DNA of 64,000 nt from Prevotella nigrescens (GTDB taxonomy: Bacteria; Bacteroidota; Bacteroidia; Bacteroidales; Bacteroidaceae): positions 802,001 through 866,000 of the forward strand of contig NZ_CP133465.1 of assembly GCF_031191185.1 (NCBI RefSeq). Direction: 5' to 3'. The notes below the pieces were generated by a model. It was given only the letters and a program-made list of their open reading frames with translations. It made no database searches and was not told the DNA's origin. The position numbers were made by a program, and so were the translations under genes. Shown here in pieces: positions 26,397 through 35,121 of this stretch (position 1 is the first letter of the stretch; each line of letters starts with the position of its first letter).

Positions 26397-28682
26397 ATGA
26401 AGAAGTTAGCTGAATTTGTGATACGATACCGCTGGGCGGTCATCGTGTTCTTTCTTGCACTGACAGCCTTTATGGGCTTTCAGATGAAGAATGCAAGTTT
26501 TAATCCCGACCTGCTTACCTATCTGCCGGAAGATTTACCTTCTCGTGTAAATCAAAAACAGATAGAAAGAATGTTCGGCGGTACGGATATGGTAATGATT
26601 GTCGTACAGACAGATGATGTCGTGAATGGCAAGACACTGAAGCGTGTGGAGCATTTCTCGCAAGATATGCAGAACATCAAAGGCGTAGAACGGGTAATGT
26701 CCGTCTTTGAATTGAAAAATGTCCGCAGTGAGAATGACGCAATGACCGTTGATGCGGCCGTGAAAATGATTCCACGGACTGCTGAAGATGTTGCCACTAT
26801 TAAGAAAGAGCTTGCCGGTAACGACCTTGTCTATGGAAGCGTGGTTTCCAAAGATTTTACGACCACAGCCATTATTGGATTGCTTGAACCCGGAGCAAAG
26901 GACAAGGACGTAATAGACCAAGTGGAGGCAATGATTGCCAAGTATCCCGGCACAGAGAAAGTTCTTTTGGGAGGTTCTCCGTATATGCGAATGCAGAATG
27001 CGGGAATGATGCAGAAGGATATGGCTCGGCTCATTCCTCTCGGATTGTTGTTGATGATGGTCTTTCTCTTTATCAGCTTTCGTCAGTTCAGAGGGGTATG
27101 GCTTCCCATTCTGATTGTAGTCATGGCGATATTCACGGCATTGGGTGCAACACCTTTGTTGGGATGGAAGTTTGCCGTTACGACCATTATTTTAGTTGTA
27201 TTGCTGATTGCCACCGCCAATTCCTATGGCATACACATGTTTGCCCGCTACCAAAGAGACAATCTTCCCGGAAACAACTATACAGCAAAAGAATTGTCTG
27301 TCAAAATGGTTACAAGTCTCGGCGCTCCCATTATCTTGTCAGGATTGACAACCATTGCAGGGTTGCTCTGTATGTTGGGACATGTGCTGATTCCCGGTGG
27401 ACAGATGGGAGTTCTTGGCAGTATCGGTATCGGACTTGCCTTGATTGGAAGTCTGTTCTTTATACCTGCATTGAGTTCGGTACTTCCCAAAACGAAGCCT
27501 CGATTGAGAGCGGATAACAACCCTAAAAGCAAAAGAGGAATAGGGTTGGACAGATTGTTGGACTTTATTGCCGATTGGGTAACGAAAAAGCCCAAGACTA
27601 TTTTGGCTTTATTCGTGGTCATTTCTCTAATCGGAGCAGCCGGACTGTTGCGTTTCAGCATCAACTCAAATCCCGCCGAGTTGTTCCCTGACGGACATCC
27701 TGCGAAGGAGTCCGCACAAATCATCAATAAGGAACTGGGGGGCTTCTTTCCGCTCTGTGTCGTGTTCGAAGGCGACATCAAAGACCCTGCCTTGTTGAAG
27801 AAAATTGATGATTTGGAGAAAAAGGTGCGAGAAATCCCCGAAGTGGGAACAACGCAGTCTATCGCGAAAGTTACACGTCAGATCAGCCGTGCTCTCTATA
27901 ACAAAGGCGAAGAAGGTTATGATAAAATCCCCGACACCTACGATGCCGTATCACAATACTTCGAGTTGTATCTGATGAGCGGCAGTCAGAGGGATTTGGA
28001 AAAGATGGTGGATTTCAATTTTGAGAAAGCTCTCTTGATGATTCGTTTCAAGGAATTGAACACACCGGTATTGCGACAATGTGTTGCTCAAATCAAGGAA
28101 ATGGTAAAAGATGACCCCAATGTGAAACTTGTTGGTGGCAATGCCGATGTATTCACGGATATGGACAAGCATGTCGTAAGCGGGCAGTTCCTTTCTTTGT
28201 TGATTTCCCTCGTTGTTGTATTTATCATTATATCCCTCGGTTTCAAATCGTTTAAGGCAGGATTACTGCAAATCGTTCCACTCATGTTTGCCATGTTGAT
28301 GCTTTTCGGACTGATGGGATATTTTGGTATCGACCTGAACTTTATGACCGCCTTCCAAGCCTCTATCCTTATTGGAGTCGGCGTGGACTATACGATTCAT
28401 GTTGTCTGGCGGTATCGGGAGGAACGACGTGCGGGTTACGACGATAAGGAGGCTGTACATCGCTTGTTCAAGGCAACGGGACGCGGTATCGTATTCAATG
28501 CCATTGCCGTTATTATCGGATTTGTAGTTCTGCTCTTTTCAGGCTTCCTGCCCGTCCGCTTTTTCGGAATGATGATGGTAACAATCATTTTCGTATGCCT
28601 CATTGCCGCAGTGCTGCTCGTACCTGCGCTATGTATGGTGTTGAAACCGAAATTCTTGAGACAGAAAATCCATTGCAAATAA
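26397..28682 (+). CDS. MMPL/RND-family transporter
   Basis: A 761-residue inner-membrane transporter with the duplicated RND layout. There is one helix at about 12-30, a periplasmic loop to about 205, a five-helix sterol-sensing-like block (about 205-365), a helix near 400, a second loop, and a final block (about 600-755). Repeated signatures are ANSYGIHMFARYQRDN and its counterpart GVDYTIHVVWRYREER, each followed by GAPIILSGLTTIAG or GRGIVFNAIAVIIGF. It is proton-driven by family. Neighbours (outer-membrane barrel before, LolA-like protein after) suggest moving a lipidic molecule across the periplasm. Confidence 0.85.
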   Translation: MKKLAEFVIRYRWAVIVFFLALTAFMGFQMKNASFNPDLLTYLPEDLPSRVNQKQIERMFGGTDMVMIVVQTDDVVNGKTLKRVEHFSQDMQNIKGVERVMSVFELKNVRSENDAMTVDAAVKMIPRTAEDVATIKKELAGNDLVYGSVVSKDFTTTAIIGLLEPGAKDKDVIDQVEAMIAKYPGTEKVLLGGSPYMRMQNAGMMQKDMARLIPLGLLLMMVFLFISFRQFRGVWLPILIVVMAIFTALGATPLLGWKFAVTTIILVVLLIATANSYGIHMFARYQRDNLPGNNYTAKELSVKMVTSLGAPIILSGLTTIAGLLCMLGHVLIPGGQMGVLGSIGIGLALIGSLFFIPALSSVLPKTKPRLRADNNPKSKRGIGLDRLLDFIADWVTKKPKTILALFVVISLIGAAGLLRFSINSNPAELFPDGHPAKESAQIINKELGGFFPLCVVFEGDIKDPALLKKIDDLEKKVREIPEVGTTQSIAKVTRQISRALYNKGEEGYDKIPDTYDAVSQYFELYLMSGSQRDLEKMVDFNFEKALLMIRFKELNTPVLRQCVAQIKEMVKDDPNVKLVGGNADVFTDMDKHVVSGQFLSLLISLVVVFIIISLGFKSFKAGLLQIVPLMFAMLMLFGLMGYFGIDLNFMTAFQASILIGVGVDYTIHVVWRYREERRAGYDDKEAVHRLFKATGRGIVFNAIAVIIGFVVLLFSGFLPVRFFGMMMVTIIFVCLIAAVLLVPALCMVLKPKFLRQKIHCK

Positions 28683-28785
28683 CTTAAAAGGACTGAAAGG
28701 ATAAAAGCAATAAAAGAAACAGTCAAAAGCTTATGAGCTTTTCAAAGAAGATTGATACACGAATATTCATCAAACAATAAATACA

Positions 28786-29589
28786 ATGAAAAAAGTTTTT
28801 TTATCGGCGGTTATAACAATCGCAACCATGTGGGCAAATGTTGCTCATGCACAAGGAGGACTATCTCCGCAACAAGTACAACAAAAAGCCATTGAAGCCA
28901 CTCGTATTGCCGGAATGGAAACAGAATCATCAATGACGATTTACAGTCCGTCCGGAGACAAACGAGTTCGCAAGATGACTATTGTCAGTAAACTCTACGA
29001 GAATGGTAGTTTGGAAAAGAAACTCATTCGGTTTACCGAGCCTGCTGATGTGAAAGGCACCGGGTTTCTATCGTTCGATTATTTGAAGAAGAACGATGAC
29101 AAGTGGATTTATATGCCGGCTCTTCGTAAAACCCGACGTATTGTAAGCTCAGAGAATGCCAAAAGTTTCATGGGGTCTGAGTTTTCTTACGCCGATATGT
29201 CCACACCAGCTGTCGAAGATTTCAACTATAAATTCTTGAAAGACCAAAATGTAGGTAATCATGTCTGCTATGTCTTAGAAATTACGCCAAAGAACAAAAC
29301 CATTGCCAATGAAAACGGCTTCTCTAAGAAAATAGCCTATATCGACAAGCACATTTTTATTATCCGTAAGGCTATATACTACAATCTTGCCGGAGAGAAA
29401 GAAAAGGAGATGACCGTCTCTGCAATCACGGAAGTGGATACAAAGTACCATAAGTATCGCTTTAAGGAGATGACAATGATTAATCTGAAAAATAAAAGAA
29501 AGTCGGTATTGAATAACAACGTTATTAAGTTCACCCCTTCAATTTCGGACAGTTATTTCACCACTCGCACACTGGAACAAGGCAAGTAA
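28786..29589 (+). CDS. LolA-like outer-membrane lipoprotein-sorting protein
   Basis: A 267-residue periplasmic protein with signal peptide (MKKVFLSAVITIATMWANVAHAQ). The sequence has the LolA/LolB-like half-barrel signatures MTIYSPSGDKRVRKMTIVSK, IRFTEPADVKGTGFLSFDY, WIYMPALRKTRRI and FMGSEFSYADM, typical of the larger outer-membrane lipoprotein-sorting protein family (PF17131) that accompanies MMPL transporters. It is probably a periplasmic shuttle for the hydrophobic substrate of the MMPL protein. A 103-base gap separates it from the MMPL gene, so it could have its own promoter. Last gene of the cargo island. Confidence 0.82.
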   Translation: MKKVFLSAVITIATMWANVAHAQGGLSPQQVQQKAIEATRIAGMETESSMTIYSPSGDKRVRKMTIVSKLYENGSLEKKLIRFTEPADVKGTGFLSFDYLKKNDDKWIYMPALRKTRRIVSSENAKSFMGSEFSYADMSTPAVEDFNYKFLKDQNVGNHVCYVLEITPKNKTIANENGFSKKIAYIDKHIFIIRKAIYYNLAGEKEKEMTVSAITEVDTKYHKYRFKEMTMINLKNKRKSVLNNNVIKFTPSISDSYFTTRTLEQGK

Positions 29590-29608
29590 AACTTCTCTTT
29601 TCCATTCT

Positions 29609-29649
29609 ACCTCCATTTGTTGCAATCAGAAGTTGTAACAGGTGGAGGT
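29609..29649 (+). terminator. Hairpin after the LolA-like gene
   Basis: ACCTCCA (29609-29615) pairs with TGGAGGT (29643-29649), with more pairing inside; a short T-rich stretch follows. It lies 20 bases beyond the stop. Confidence 0.6.
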
Positions 29650-29700
29650 TTTGTGCATTTATCATAAGCACAAACAATTTAGCAATATAAAAATCATAAT

Positions 29701-30283
29701 ATGAAACAACTGATTGAAACAGAAACCTTTGAGTTGCTGCTATCAGACAATAGCAAAACTGCAACAGACAATCTTATCAAGGAAATTATAAGGTTGGGGG
29801 AAACCGAAGCAAACCTTGCTTCATTGTATCGTACTCTCCATTACACTCGATTCCATTTAGAAAGTATGACTGAAACATCAGGCATACCAACTGAAATGGG
29901 AAAAAAATGTATCGGAGCTGCTTTTTGTCATTGACACGGAGCTGGAATTAGTGAAAATGCGAATGCAGGGACTTCTTCCTGCTTTGCCCGTCAAACCCGC
30001 CAAGAAACTCTGTTGGACAGGCAAGGCAACAGATTTAGTTGAACTCCTTTATGCTCTCGACACCTGCGACTGTATCAATGATGGAGAAATAGGTGTGGAG
30101 GAATTAGCTGATGTTCTTTCTGAAATCTTTGGAGTGGAGATAAAGAACTGCTACAACGTCTATATGAACATGAAACGCCGCAAGGATGACAGCCGTACCT
30201 ACTTTCTTGATGAACTCCGTGAGAAGCTGAACAAGCGTATGGTGGAGAGTGACCTGAAAGGTGGCAAGTTCAAGAAACGGTAA
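29701..30283 (+). pseudogene. rteC: rteC, frameshifted excision regulator
   Basis: RteC is the CTnDOT regulator that switches on the excision operon. The N-terminal frame begins at 29701 (MKQLIETETFELLLSDNSKT) and runs to a stop at 29935-29937. The C-terminal part (IDTELELVKMRMQGLLPALPV, KLCWTGKATDLVELLYALDTCDCINDGEIGVEELADVLSEIFGVEIKNCYNVYMNMKRRK) continues in another frame to 30283. The switch falls at a run of seven A residues, 29901-29907: removing one A joins the two into one open frame of about 193 codons, with GKNVSELLFVIDTELE at the joint. Either a sequencing error, a recent loss, or slippage at the A-run. Confidence 0.8.
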
Positions 30284-30327
30284 ATCAAAAGGGAGATATT
30301 CCGGTATTTCGGAGTACCTCCCTTCAT

Positions 30328-30573
30328 TCATTCTTTGATAAGCACTTCCAACTTCTTGGCTATGTCCTCAGATGTTGGAAGCAGTTCCTTGTATGCCTCC
30401 GGCAATTCGGGTGAGAGGCTGTATGTTGCCACCCCGATAGGCATTACAGAAGTTTTGAGGGCATACTCCACAATCGTCCTGCTTTTGGATTTGCAAATGA
30501 TGATGCCGAGGTGAGTGGTATATTGTGCGTACTCATATTCTTTCTTCTTTATAGATGTTATTCTTGCCGCCTC
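30328..30573 (-). pseudogene. DUF1016 (YhcG) nuclease, C-terminal remnant
   Basis: On the minus strand an open frame without a start ends at 30328. It reads EYAQYTTHLGIIICKSKSR, then TIVEYALKTSVMPIGVATY, then ELPEAYKELLPTSEDIAKKLE. This matches the C-terminal PD-(D/E)XK region of DUF1016/YhcG-type proteins, where LGIILCKxK and VEYAL are characteristic. Only about 80 codons survive; the upstream part is replaced by the 3' end of the zinc-finger gene. A dead fragment of an accessory gene, probably left by recombination in the element. Confidence 0.7.
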
Positions 30574-31017
30574 TTACCGAAAAGCCTTTATTACCCTGAA
30601 CACTGCCCACAAGCAGGTGAAAGGTGCGGTGAAGACTCCTATGACGACAAAGAGGAGCAGTTTGACAATATAGTAAACAATCCACTGCCCATTTGTCCCA
30701 GCCATCATCTTATAAGGAATGTTCTTTTCCACAAAGAGATAGCCTGACCATATCGCCATCAGCACATATCCGGACATCCATCGCATATCCTCAACGCCTT
30801 TGGTCGCCAAGAAATTCCATCTGAAACCTATGACAAACAAGGCGATGAGAAACAACAGACTGAAGATGCTTCGCCAAATCTCACTACGTTTTCTTTTCTG
30901 AAAACAAGGTGTACAGAGTATCGGCTGATACCTTTCCGCACATTCGGGACACAGCCCTTTTCCGCAATCGGAGCATTGGGCTACCGCCGGTTCTTGGGTA
31001 TGATTAAAACAATTCAT
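30574..31017 (-). CDS. B-box-type zinc-finger membrane protein
   Basis: A 147-residue protein from a start at 31017 (MNCFNHTQEPAVAQCSDCGKGLCPECAERYQPILCTPC). The Cys/His spacing is that of a B-box-type zinc finger found at the N-terminus of small Bacteroidetes membrane proteins. Three hydrophobic segments follow (SIFSLLFLIALFVIGF, WMSGYVLMAIWSGYLFV, IVYYIVKLLLFVVIGVFTAPF). Function unknown. Located between the rteC/DUF1016 debris and the mob genes. An eight-codon longer start at 31041 is possible. Confidence 0.65.
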   Translation of the reverse strand: MNCFNHTQEPAVAQCSDCGKGLCPECAERYQPILCTPCFQKRKRSEIWRSIFSLLFLIALFVIGFRWNFLATKGVEDMRWMSGYVLMAIWSGYLFVEKNIPYKMMAGTNGQWIVYYIVKLLLFVVIGVFTAPFTCLWAVFRVIKAFR

Positions 31018-31081
31018 AGTGTCATCAATTAGCGTGTTCAAAAATACAAAAATCCCGCCTTAGAGCCAAGAAAAACAACCG

Positions 31082-33094
31082 TTATTTCTTGGTATTGAGT
31101 AGTTTGGAGAGTTCCGGATCGTCGGAAATTCGTTGCAACTCCCGTTCCACGATTTCCCGCACCTCCGTCTTGACACGGTCATAGTTTGCCTTGATTTCCT
31201 GCTCCATCATATCCTCTCCGTTTTCATTCGTGAAGTCTGTCAGAATGGGTATCGGGCGGTAAGCAGCCGTTTCCTTTGCAACTTTCGCATTGTCCACCAC
31301 AATCTCACAGTGGAATATCTTCTGCTCGATACGTTCGGAGAAGTTATCGGCGACCGCTCCCACGAACATTCCCTGTGTGAGCGTGGAAATCTTACTCTGT
31401 GGGATAAGGCTGTCCATCTGCGTGGATATGGAGGTCGTTTTGTCGCTGCGGGTGATACTCATACTCTGTCGCTTTTGAAGCACCTTTCCGAAACGCTCCG
31501 ATAAAGTCTTTGCCGTCTCGCCGACCACCTGTCCGGAGAAAATGTTTCCGACAGTATTCATCACTACAGCAGCTTCCTTGTCTCCATAATCGCGCTTCAG
31601 TTGCGAAAAGTCCTGAAAGCCCAAGCATACCGCCACCTTGTTGCTTCGTGCGGTGGCAATCAAGTTGTCCAACCCCTTGAAATAGATGGTGGGTAGCTCG
31701 TCGATGAGCACGGAACTTTTCAGAATCCCTTTCTTATTGATGAGCTTGACGATACGCGAATTATACAATCCCAATGCCGCTCCGTAGATATTCTGTCTGT
31801 CAGGATTGTTTCCTACGCATAGGATTTTAGGCTCCTTGGGATTATTGATGTCGAGTGTGAAATCATCTCCTGTCATAATCCAATAGAGCTGCGGACTTAT
31901 CATCCTTGACAAGGGTATCTTGGCGGAGGCTATCTGCCCTTGCAACTGGTCAGCCGCCCCTCCGAGCCAAGCGTCCATAAAAGGAGAAAGGTAATTCTCC
32001 AATTCGGGATAAGAAGTCAGTATTGGGAAAATGTCTTCATACTTACGGCAGAGAAACTCAATAGCGTGCGGAAAGGTACAGTATTTTCCTCCCTCGAAAA
32101 TGCGGAGATACCAAATGATAGCGGCAAAGAGTACGATTGGCGACTCCACAAAGAAATCTCCTTGTTTCTGCACCCACGTCTTGTTGAGGTTGAGCATGAT
32201 GGTGTACGCCGACTCGTAGGCATCTGAAATGTCGCTCATGAAATCGGGGTGTATCGGATTGCAGCGGTGCGACCGACGAGGGTCGTCGAAGTTGATCACG
32301 TAAAACTTCGGTTTGACCTTATATCCTTTCGAGTGATGCAGCAGATGGTTGTAAACAATCGTGGAGAGGTCGGGATACTTGAAGTCGTAGCAGTAGATGG
32401 CAAAACCTTTTTCGATTTGCTGCTTGATAAAATTATTGATGATGGCATAGGACTTACCACTGCCCGGCGTTCCCAAGACGGAGACCGCACGGAAAGGATT
32501 GACCACGTTTATCCAGCCACTGTTCCATTTCTTGCGGTAATAGAATCGGGTCGGCAGATTGACCGAGTACTCGTTCTCCAAAAGTTTTGTCTCCTGCATA
32601 AAGGATTCATTCTCTTGATTGAAGACATCCTCCATCAGGTTGTTCTTCAAGAGTCGGCTCATATAGAGTCCCGCCATCAGCAGACAAACATAGCCTACGG
32701 TTATCGTAAAAGTATAGAGAACCGTATTCGCCTCTATGGGCAGTGGCAAGGCAAGTATCCACCAATTGAGGAAGAAAAAGACAAAGCCGGCGCCTATGAA
32801 TGCCCATATCTTCGACCAAGTGATATGCTCCTCTTTCACGCCCTTTGTACCCAAACAGGAAAGCCCCATCAGTACCAGCGCAAAGAGCTTGGTGTAAAGC
32901 ATATTTCCAAATAGTCCCGCCGTGCGATGGAAATTCATCAGTATCCTGTCCACCACACCGATGTTCAGCCCCCATAGTTTGATGGCTTCATAGCAATACC
33001 AATAGAGATGGGCAACCACCAGTATGATACTTACGGCACGCAGAAAATCCATGATTTTCGCCAGTGCTCTCAAATCGTCTTCTTGTTGTGACAT
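31082..33094 (-). CDS. mobC: MobC, type IV coupling protein (VirD4/TraG-like)
   Basis: An ATPase that links the relaxosome to the transfer channel at the inner membrane. The start at 33094 (MSQQEDDLRALAKIMDFLRAVSIILVVAHLYWYCYEAI) gives the N-terminal YWFCY domain of Bacteroidetes coupling proteins; the open frame upstream overlaps mobB and is rejected. It has 670 residues, with four membrane segments before about residue 150, Walker A GTPGSGKSYAI near 208 and Walker B SVLIDELPTIYF near 461. It is the last gene of mobA-mobB-mobC on the minus strand, 13 bases after mobB. Confidence 0.92.
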   Translation of the reverse strand: MSQQEDDLRALAKIMDFLRAVSIILVVAHLYWYCYEAIKLWGLNIGVVDRILMNFHRTAGLFGNMLYTKLFALVLMGLSCLGTKGVKEEHITWSKIWAFIGAGFVFFFLNWWILALPLPIEANTVLYTFTITVGYVCLLMAGLYMSRLLKNNLMEDVFNQENESFMQETKLLENEYSVNLPTRFYYRKKWNSGWINVVNPFRAVSVLGTPGSGKSYAIINNFIKQQIEKGFAIYCYDFKYPDLSTIVYNHLLHHSKGYKVKPKFYVINFDDPRRSHRCNPIHPDFMSDISDAYESAYTIMLNLNKTWVQKQGDFFVESPIVLFAAIIWYLRIFEGGKYCTFPHAIEFLCRKYEDIFPILTSYPELENYLSPFMDAWLGGAADQLQGQIASAKIPLSRMISPQLYWIMTGDDFTLDINNPKEPKILCVGNNPDRQNIYGAALGLYNSRIVKLINKKGILKSSVLIDELPTIYFKGLDNLIATARSNKVAVCLGFQDFSQLKRDYGDKEAAVVMNTVGNIFSGQVVGETAKTLSERFGKVLQKRQSMSITRSDKTTSISTQMDSLIPQSKISTLTQGMFVGAVADNFSERIEQKIFHCEIVVDNAKVAKETAAYRPIPILTDFTNENGEDMMEQEIKANYDRVKTEVREIVERELQRISDDPELSKLLNTKK

Positions 33095-33107
33095 AATCTT
33101 TCTGTTT

Positions 33108-34337
33108 TTAGAGTTTACGTTGTTTTCTTTTCTTGCGCTGCATCCGTCTGCGGAACTGTTCTTCCTCCCAATCCGTTCCGTGTGTCTCCAAGGACAGGTC
33201 AAGTAAACCGCCCAAGACGGAATCTCCGTCCGAAGTCTGAGTTTGGGGAATACTGCCTTTCTCACTCTGCTGTATAGGAGCAGACAGTTCGGGATGCGGA
33301 CGGTCGAACCACTCGGCAACGGCGTTTGCCGAAAGTTCCTTGCCCAATCGTGAGCCATTGACCACACAGCCGTTGTTCTGGTCTATGAAGGTGATGCCAT
33401 AGAGCCGTCCCTGTTCGTTCTCACGGAAGAGTACATCAATACCCTTGTGATGGAGATTCGTTCGAAAATCCTCTTTGGTAGCAGAACGTCTCAATGCTCC
33501 GGCTACGACCTCTTTGGTCTTGGGGGCAAGATGCTTTTCTTTCAGTTTCTCCTTTGAAGCCTTGAAGCTTTTTTGCAAGGCTTCATATCCGACAGCCTTC
33601 CCGAAAAGGGAGGACTTGAAAGGATTACCCACCTTCTTACCTTTATCATCGGTAGCAAAATAGACCAATCCGTTATAGGGCTTTCCATACATTTCCCCCT
33701 TGACCTCTTCCACACATATATTATAGGTGGAAAGCAAGGCGCGGTATTCCTTAAAGCTCGGACAGTGATAAAATTTGACCGCCGGTTTGGTGACTGAAGC
33801 CAGTTGCTTTTTAAGGTTTCCTTCTTCGAGACAGACTTTCTGCAAGCGAAACGCTTCCTTGAATTGTTTCTTGTCGGCAGGATGCAATCCATACCTTTGC
33901 TCCATCTCCCGTGTGATATGCTTACTCTTGTAGAAGTTATTGCCATCGTTAATCTTCCGTCCCGTCTCATCCACTGCCAAGGTCACGATGTGCAGGTGAT
34001 GCCGGTCTATATCCTCATGCTTATAGACCACGAAAGGCTGATTACCATAGCCCATCCTCTCGATATACTCCAATGCAATGGCGGAGAACTGTTCATCGGA
34101 GAGTCTGTCATCGGGATGCGGGTTCAAGGAGATATGAATAACGGGCTTTTTCGTATGAACTTGGCTTGGCATATATGCCAGAAAGTCCTGCATACAATCG
34201 GTAATATCGTGCCCACCATCGGCAGGACAGAACACCTTATTTGTTTCCAATATCCTTGCGACGCCTTCGTTTACCTTCTCTCCGTTGTATGCCAACGCCC
34301 CATACAAGGAACTTCCATAGCTTATTTTTGCGACCAT
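33108..34337 (-). CDS. mobB: MobB relaxase
   Basis: The nicking enzyme that starts conjugative transfer at oriT. It has 409 residues. The MobA/VirD2-type relaxase domain occupies about 1-150: likely catalytic Tyr in the N-terminal YGSSLYGALAYNGEKV, then HISLNPHPDDRLSD, then the metal-binding His cluster YKHEDIDRHHLHIV near 106-119. The C-terminal half is basic and low-complexity, ending RRMQRKKRKQRKL. The start overlaps the mobA 3' end by 16 bases, so translation is coupled. The probable oriT lies upstream, beyond mobA. Confidence 0.9.
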   Translation of the reverse strand: MVAKISYGSSLYGALAYNGEKVNEGVARILETNKVFCPADGGHDITDCMQDFLAYMPSQVHTKKPVIHISLNPHPDDRLSDEQFSAIALEYIERMGYGNQPFVVYKHEDIDRHHLHIVTLAVDETGRKINDGNNFYKSKHITREMEQRYGLHPADKKQFKEAFRLQKVCLEEGNLKKQLASVTKPAVKFYHCPSFKEYRALLSTYNICVEEVKGEMYGKPYNGLVYFATDDKGKKVGNPFKSSLFGKAVGYEALQKSFKASKEKLKEKHLAPKTKEVVAGALRRSATKEDFRTNLHHKGIDVLFRENEQGRLYGITFIDQNNGCVVNGSRLGKELSANAVAEWFDRPHPELSAPIQQSEKGSIPQTQTSDGDSVLGGLLDLSLETHGTDWEEEQFRRRMQRKKRKQRKL

Positions 34338-34735
34338 TTCTCCTGAAATTCACGGGTGAGTTGTACGATTTCGCCTCCGATAGCCGCCAATTCGAGTGTC
34401 AGTTTCTCCAGTTGGGCAAGCATAGCGTAGGCTTTTTTCTCGGTGAAATTGCTTTTTAAGGCAACCACGACTTGGTTGTAATTGACCCCTACGCTGCGAA
34501 ACTGTCCGTACAAAGTCGTCAGTTTTTGATAGTAATCGAGCAACGAACGATCGACTTTTATCACTCGGAATGTCTCATTAAAGATTCTTGCTTTGATGAA
34601 AGCCGACTGACTTTGTACACCAGCCGTTTCTTTCATGGAGAGAAATTCGGCAAATTCCATCGCCGTAAAATTGACTGAAACCCGTTTTTCGGTCTTCACT
34701 TTGGAGCTTATGCTCCGCATCTTCTTCATTTTCAT
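34322..34735 (-). CDS. mobA: MobA, relaxosome accessory protein
   Basis: A 137-residue basic protein that assists the relaxase at oriT in Bacteroidetes conjugative elements. N-terminal KMKKMRSISSKVKTEKRVSVNFTAMEFAEFLSMKETAGV resembles a ribbon-helix-helix DNA-binding fold (strand KRVSVNFTAME, then helices). The rest is helical: YYQKLTTLYGQFRSVGVNYNQVVVALK, the conserved VNYNQ segment of this family. First gene of the minus-strand mob operon; it overlaps mobB by 16 bases. Several start codons are possible within the first six residues (34735 used). Confidence 0.85.
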   Translation of the reverse strand: MKMKKMRSISSKVKTEKRVSVNFTAMEFAEFLSMKETAGVQSQSAFIKARIFNETFRVIKVDRSLLDYYQKLTTLYGQFRSVGVNYNQVVVALKSNFTEKKAYAMLAQLEKLTLELAAIGGEIVQLTREFQEKWSQK

Positions 34736-34744
34736 TTCTTACTT

Positions 34745-35040
34745 TGGATTTTAGTGTTTCACGACATCACCGGCATTTGAGGCATCGCATTCTCTCTTCC
34801 AAGAAAAAACGACTTCGGAGTTTTTTCAGCCCTCTGCAAGAGCAAGGGTTTTATGCTGCAAAAACGGAGTCGTGCTGCATAAAACATACCTTGCTATTTG
34901 CTCCGACGCAAATAAATCCGTCCGCGAAGGACGGAAGTCGAGTATCTCAAAAAAGAACGCTTCATGGCTCGAAAGCTTCGGCTTACCGCTTGGGTGCAAA
35001 GTTACTAAGCCTTGTGTCTAAATCACTTACCTCTTACGGA
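34745..35040. other. Candidate oriT region
   Basis: Noncoding sequence between divergent mob and tra operons, rich in hairpins. AGCAAGGGTTTTATG (34841-34855) faces its imperfect complement CATAAAACATACCTTGCT (34878-34895). TCCGTCC (34917-34923) and GGACGGA (34929-34935) form a perfect 7-bp stem. AAAAAAC and GTTTTTT around ACTTCGG (about 34805-34827) form another. Position next to mobA and this architecture suggest oriT; the nick site is not identified. Confidence 0.45.
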
Positions 35041-35121
35041 GCCACAAATACGCAAATCGAAGCCACAAGTACGCAGTTAGCAAAAAGGGCAGAAACAAGG
35101 GGGTAAAGGCTTCTATATTTG
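35041..35121 (+). promoter_or_regulatory. Motif promoter C for the tra operon
   Basis: GCCACAAGTACGCA (35062-35075), then 38 bases, then -7 box TATATTTG (35114-35121). A second near-copy GCCACAAATACGCA lies exactly 21 bases upstream (35041-35054); only this promoter has two copies. Confidence 0.75.

Noticed and set aside
16647..29589. Antibiotic-resistance cargo such as tetQ or erm
   Set aside because: None of the cargo genes shows features of these families; the ABC pair has fused permease domains, unlike ABC-F resistance proteins.
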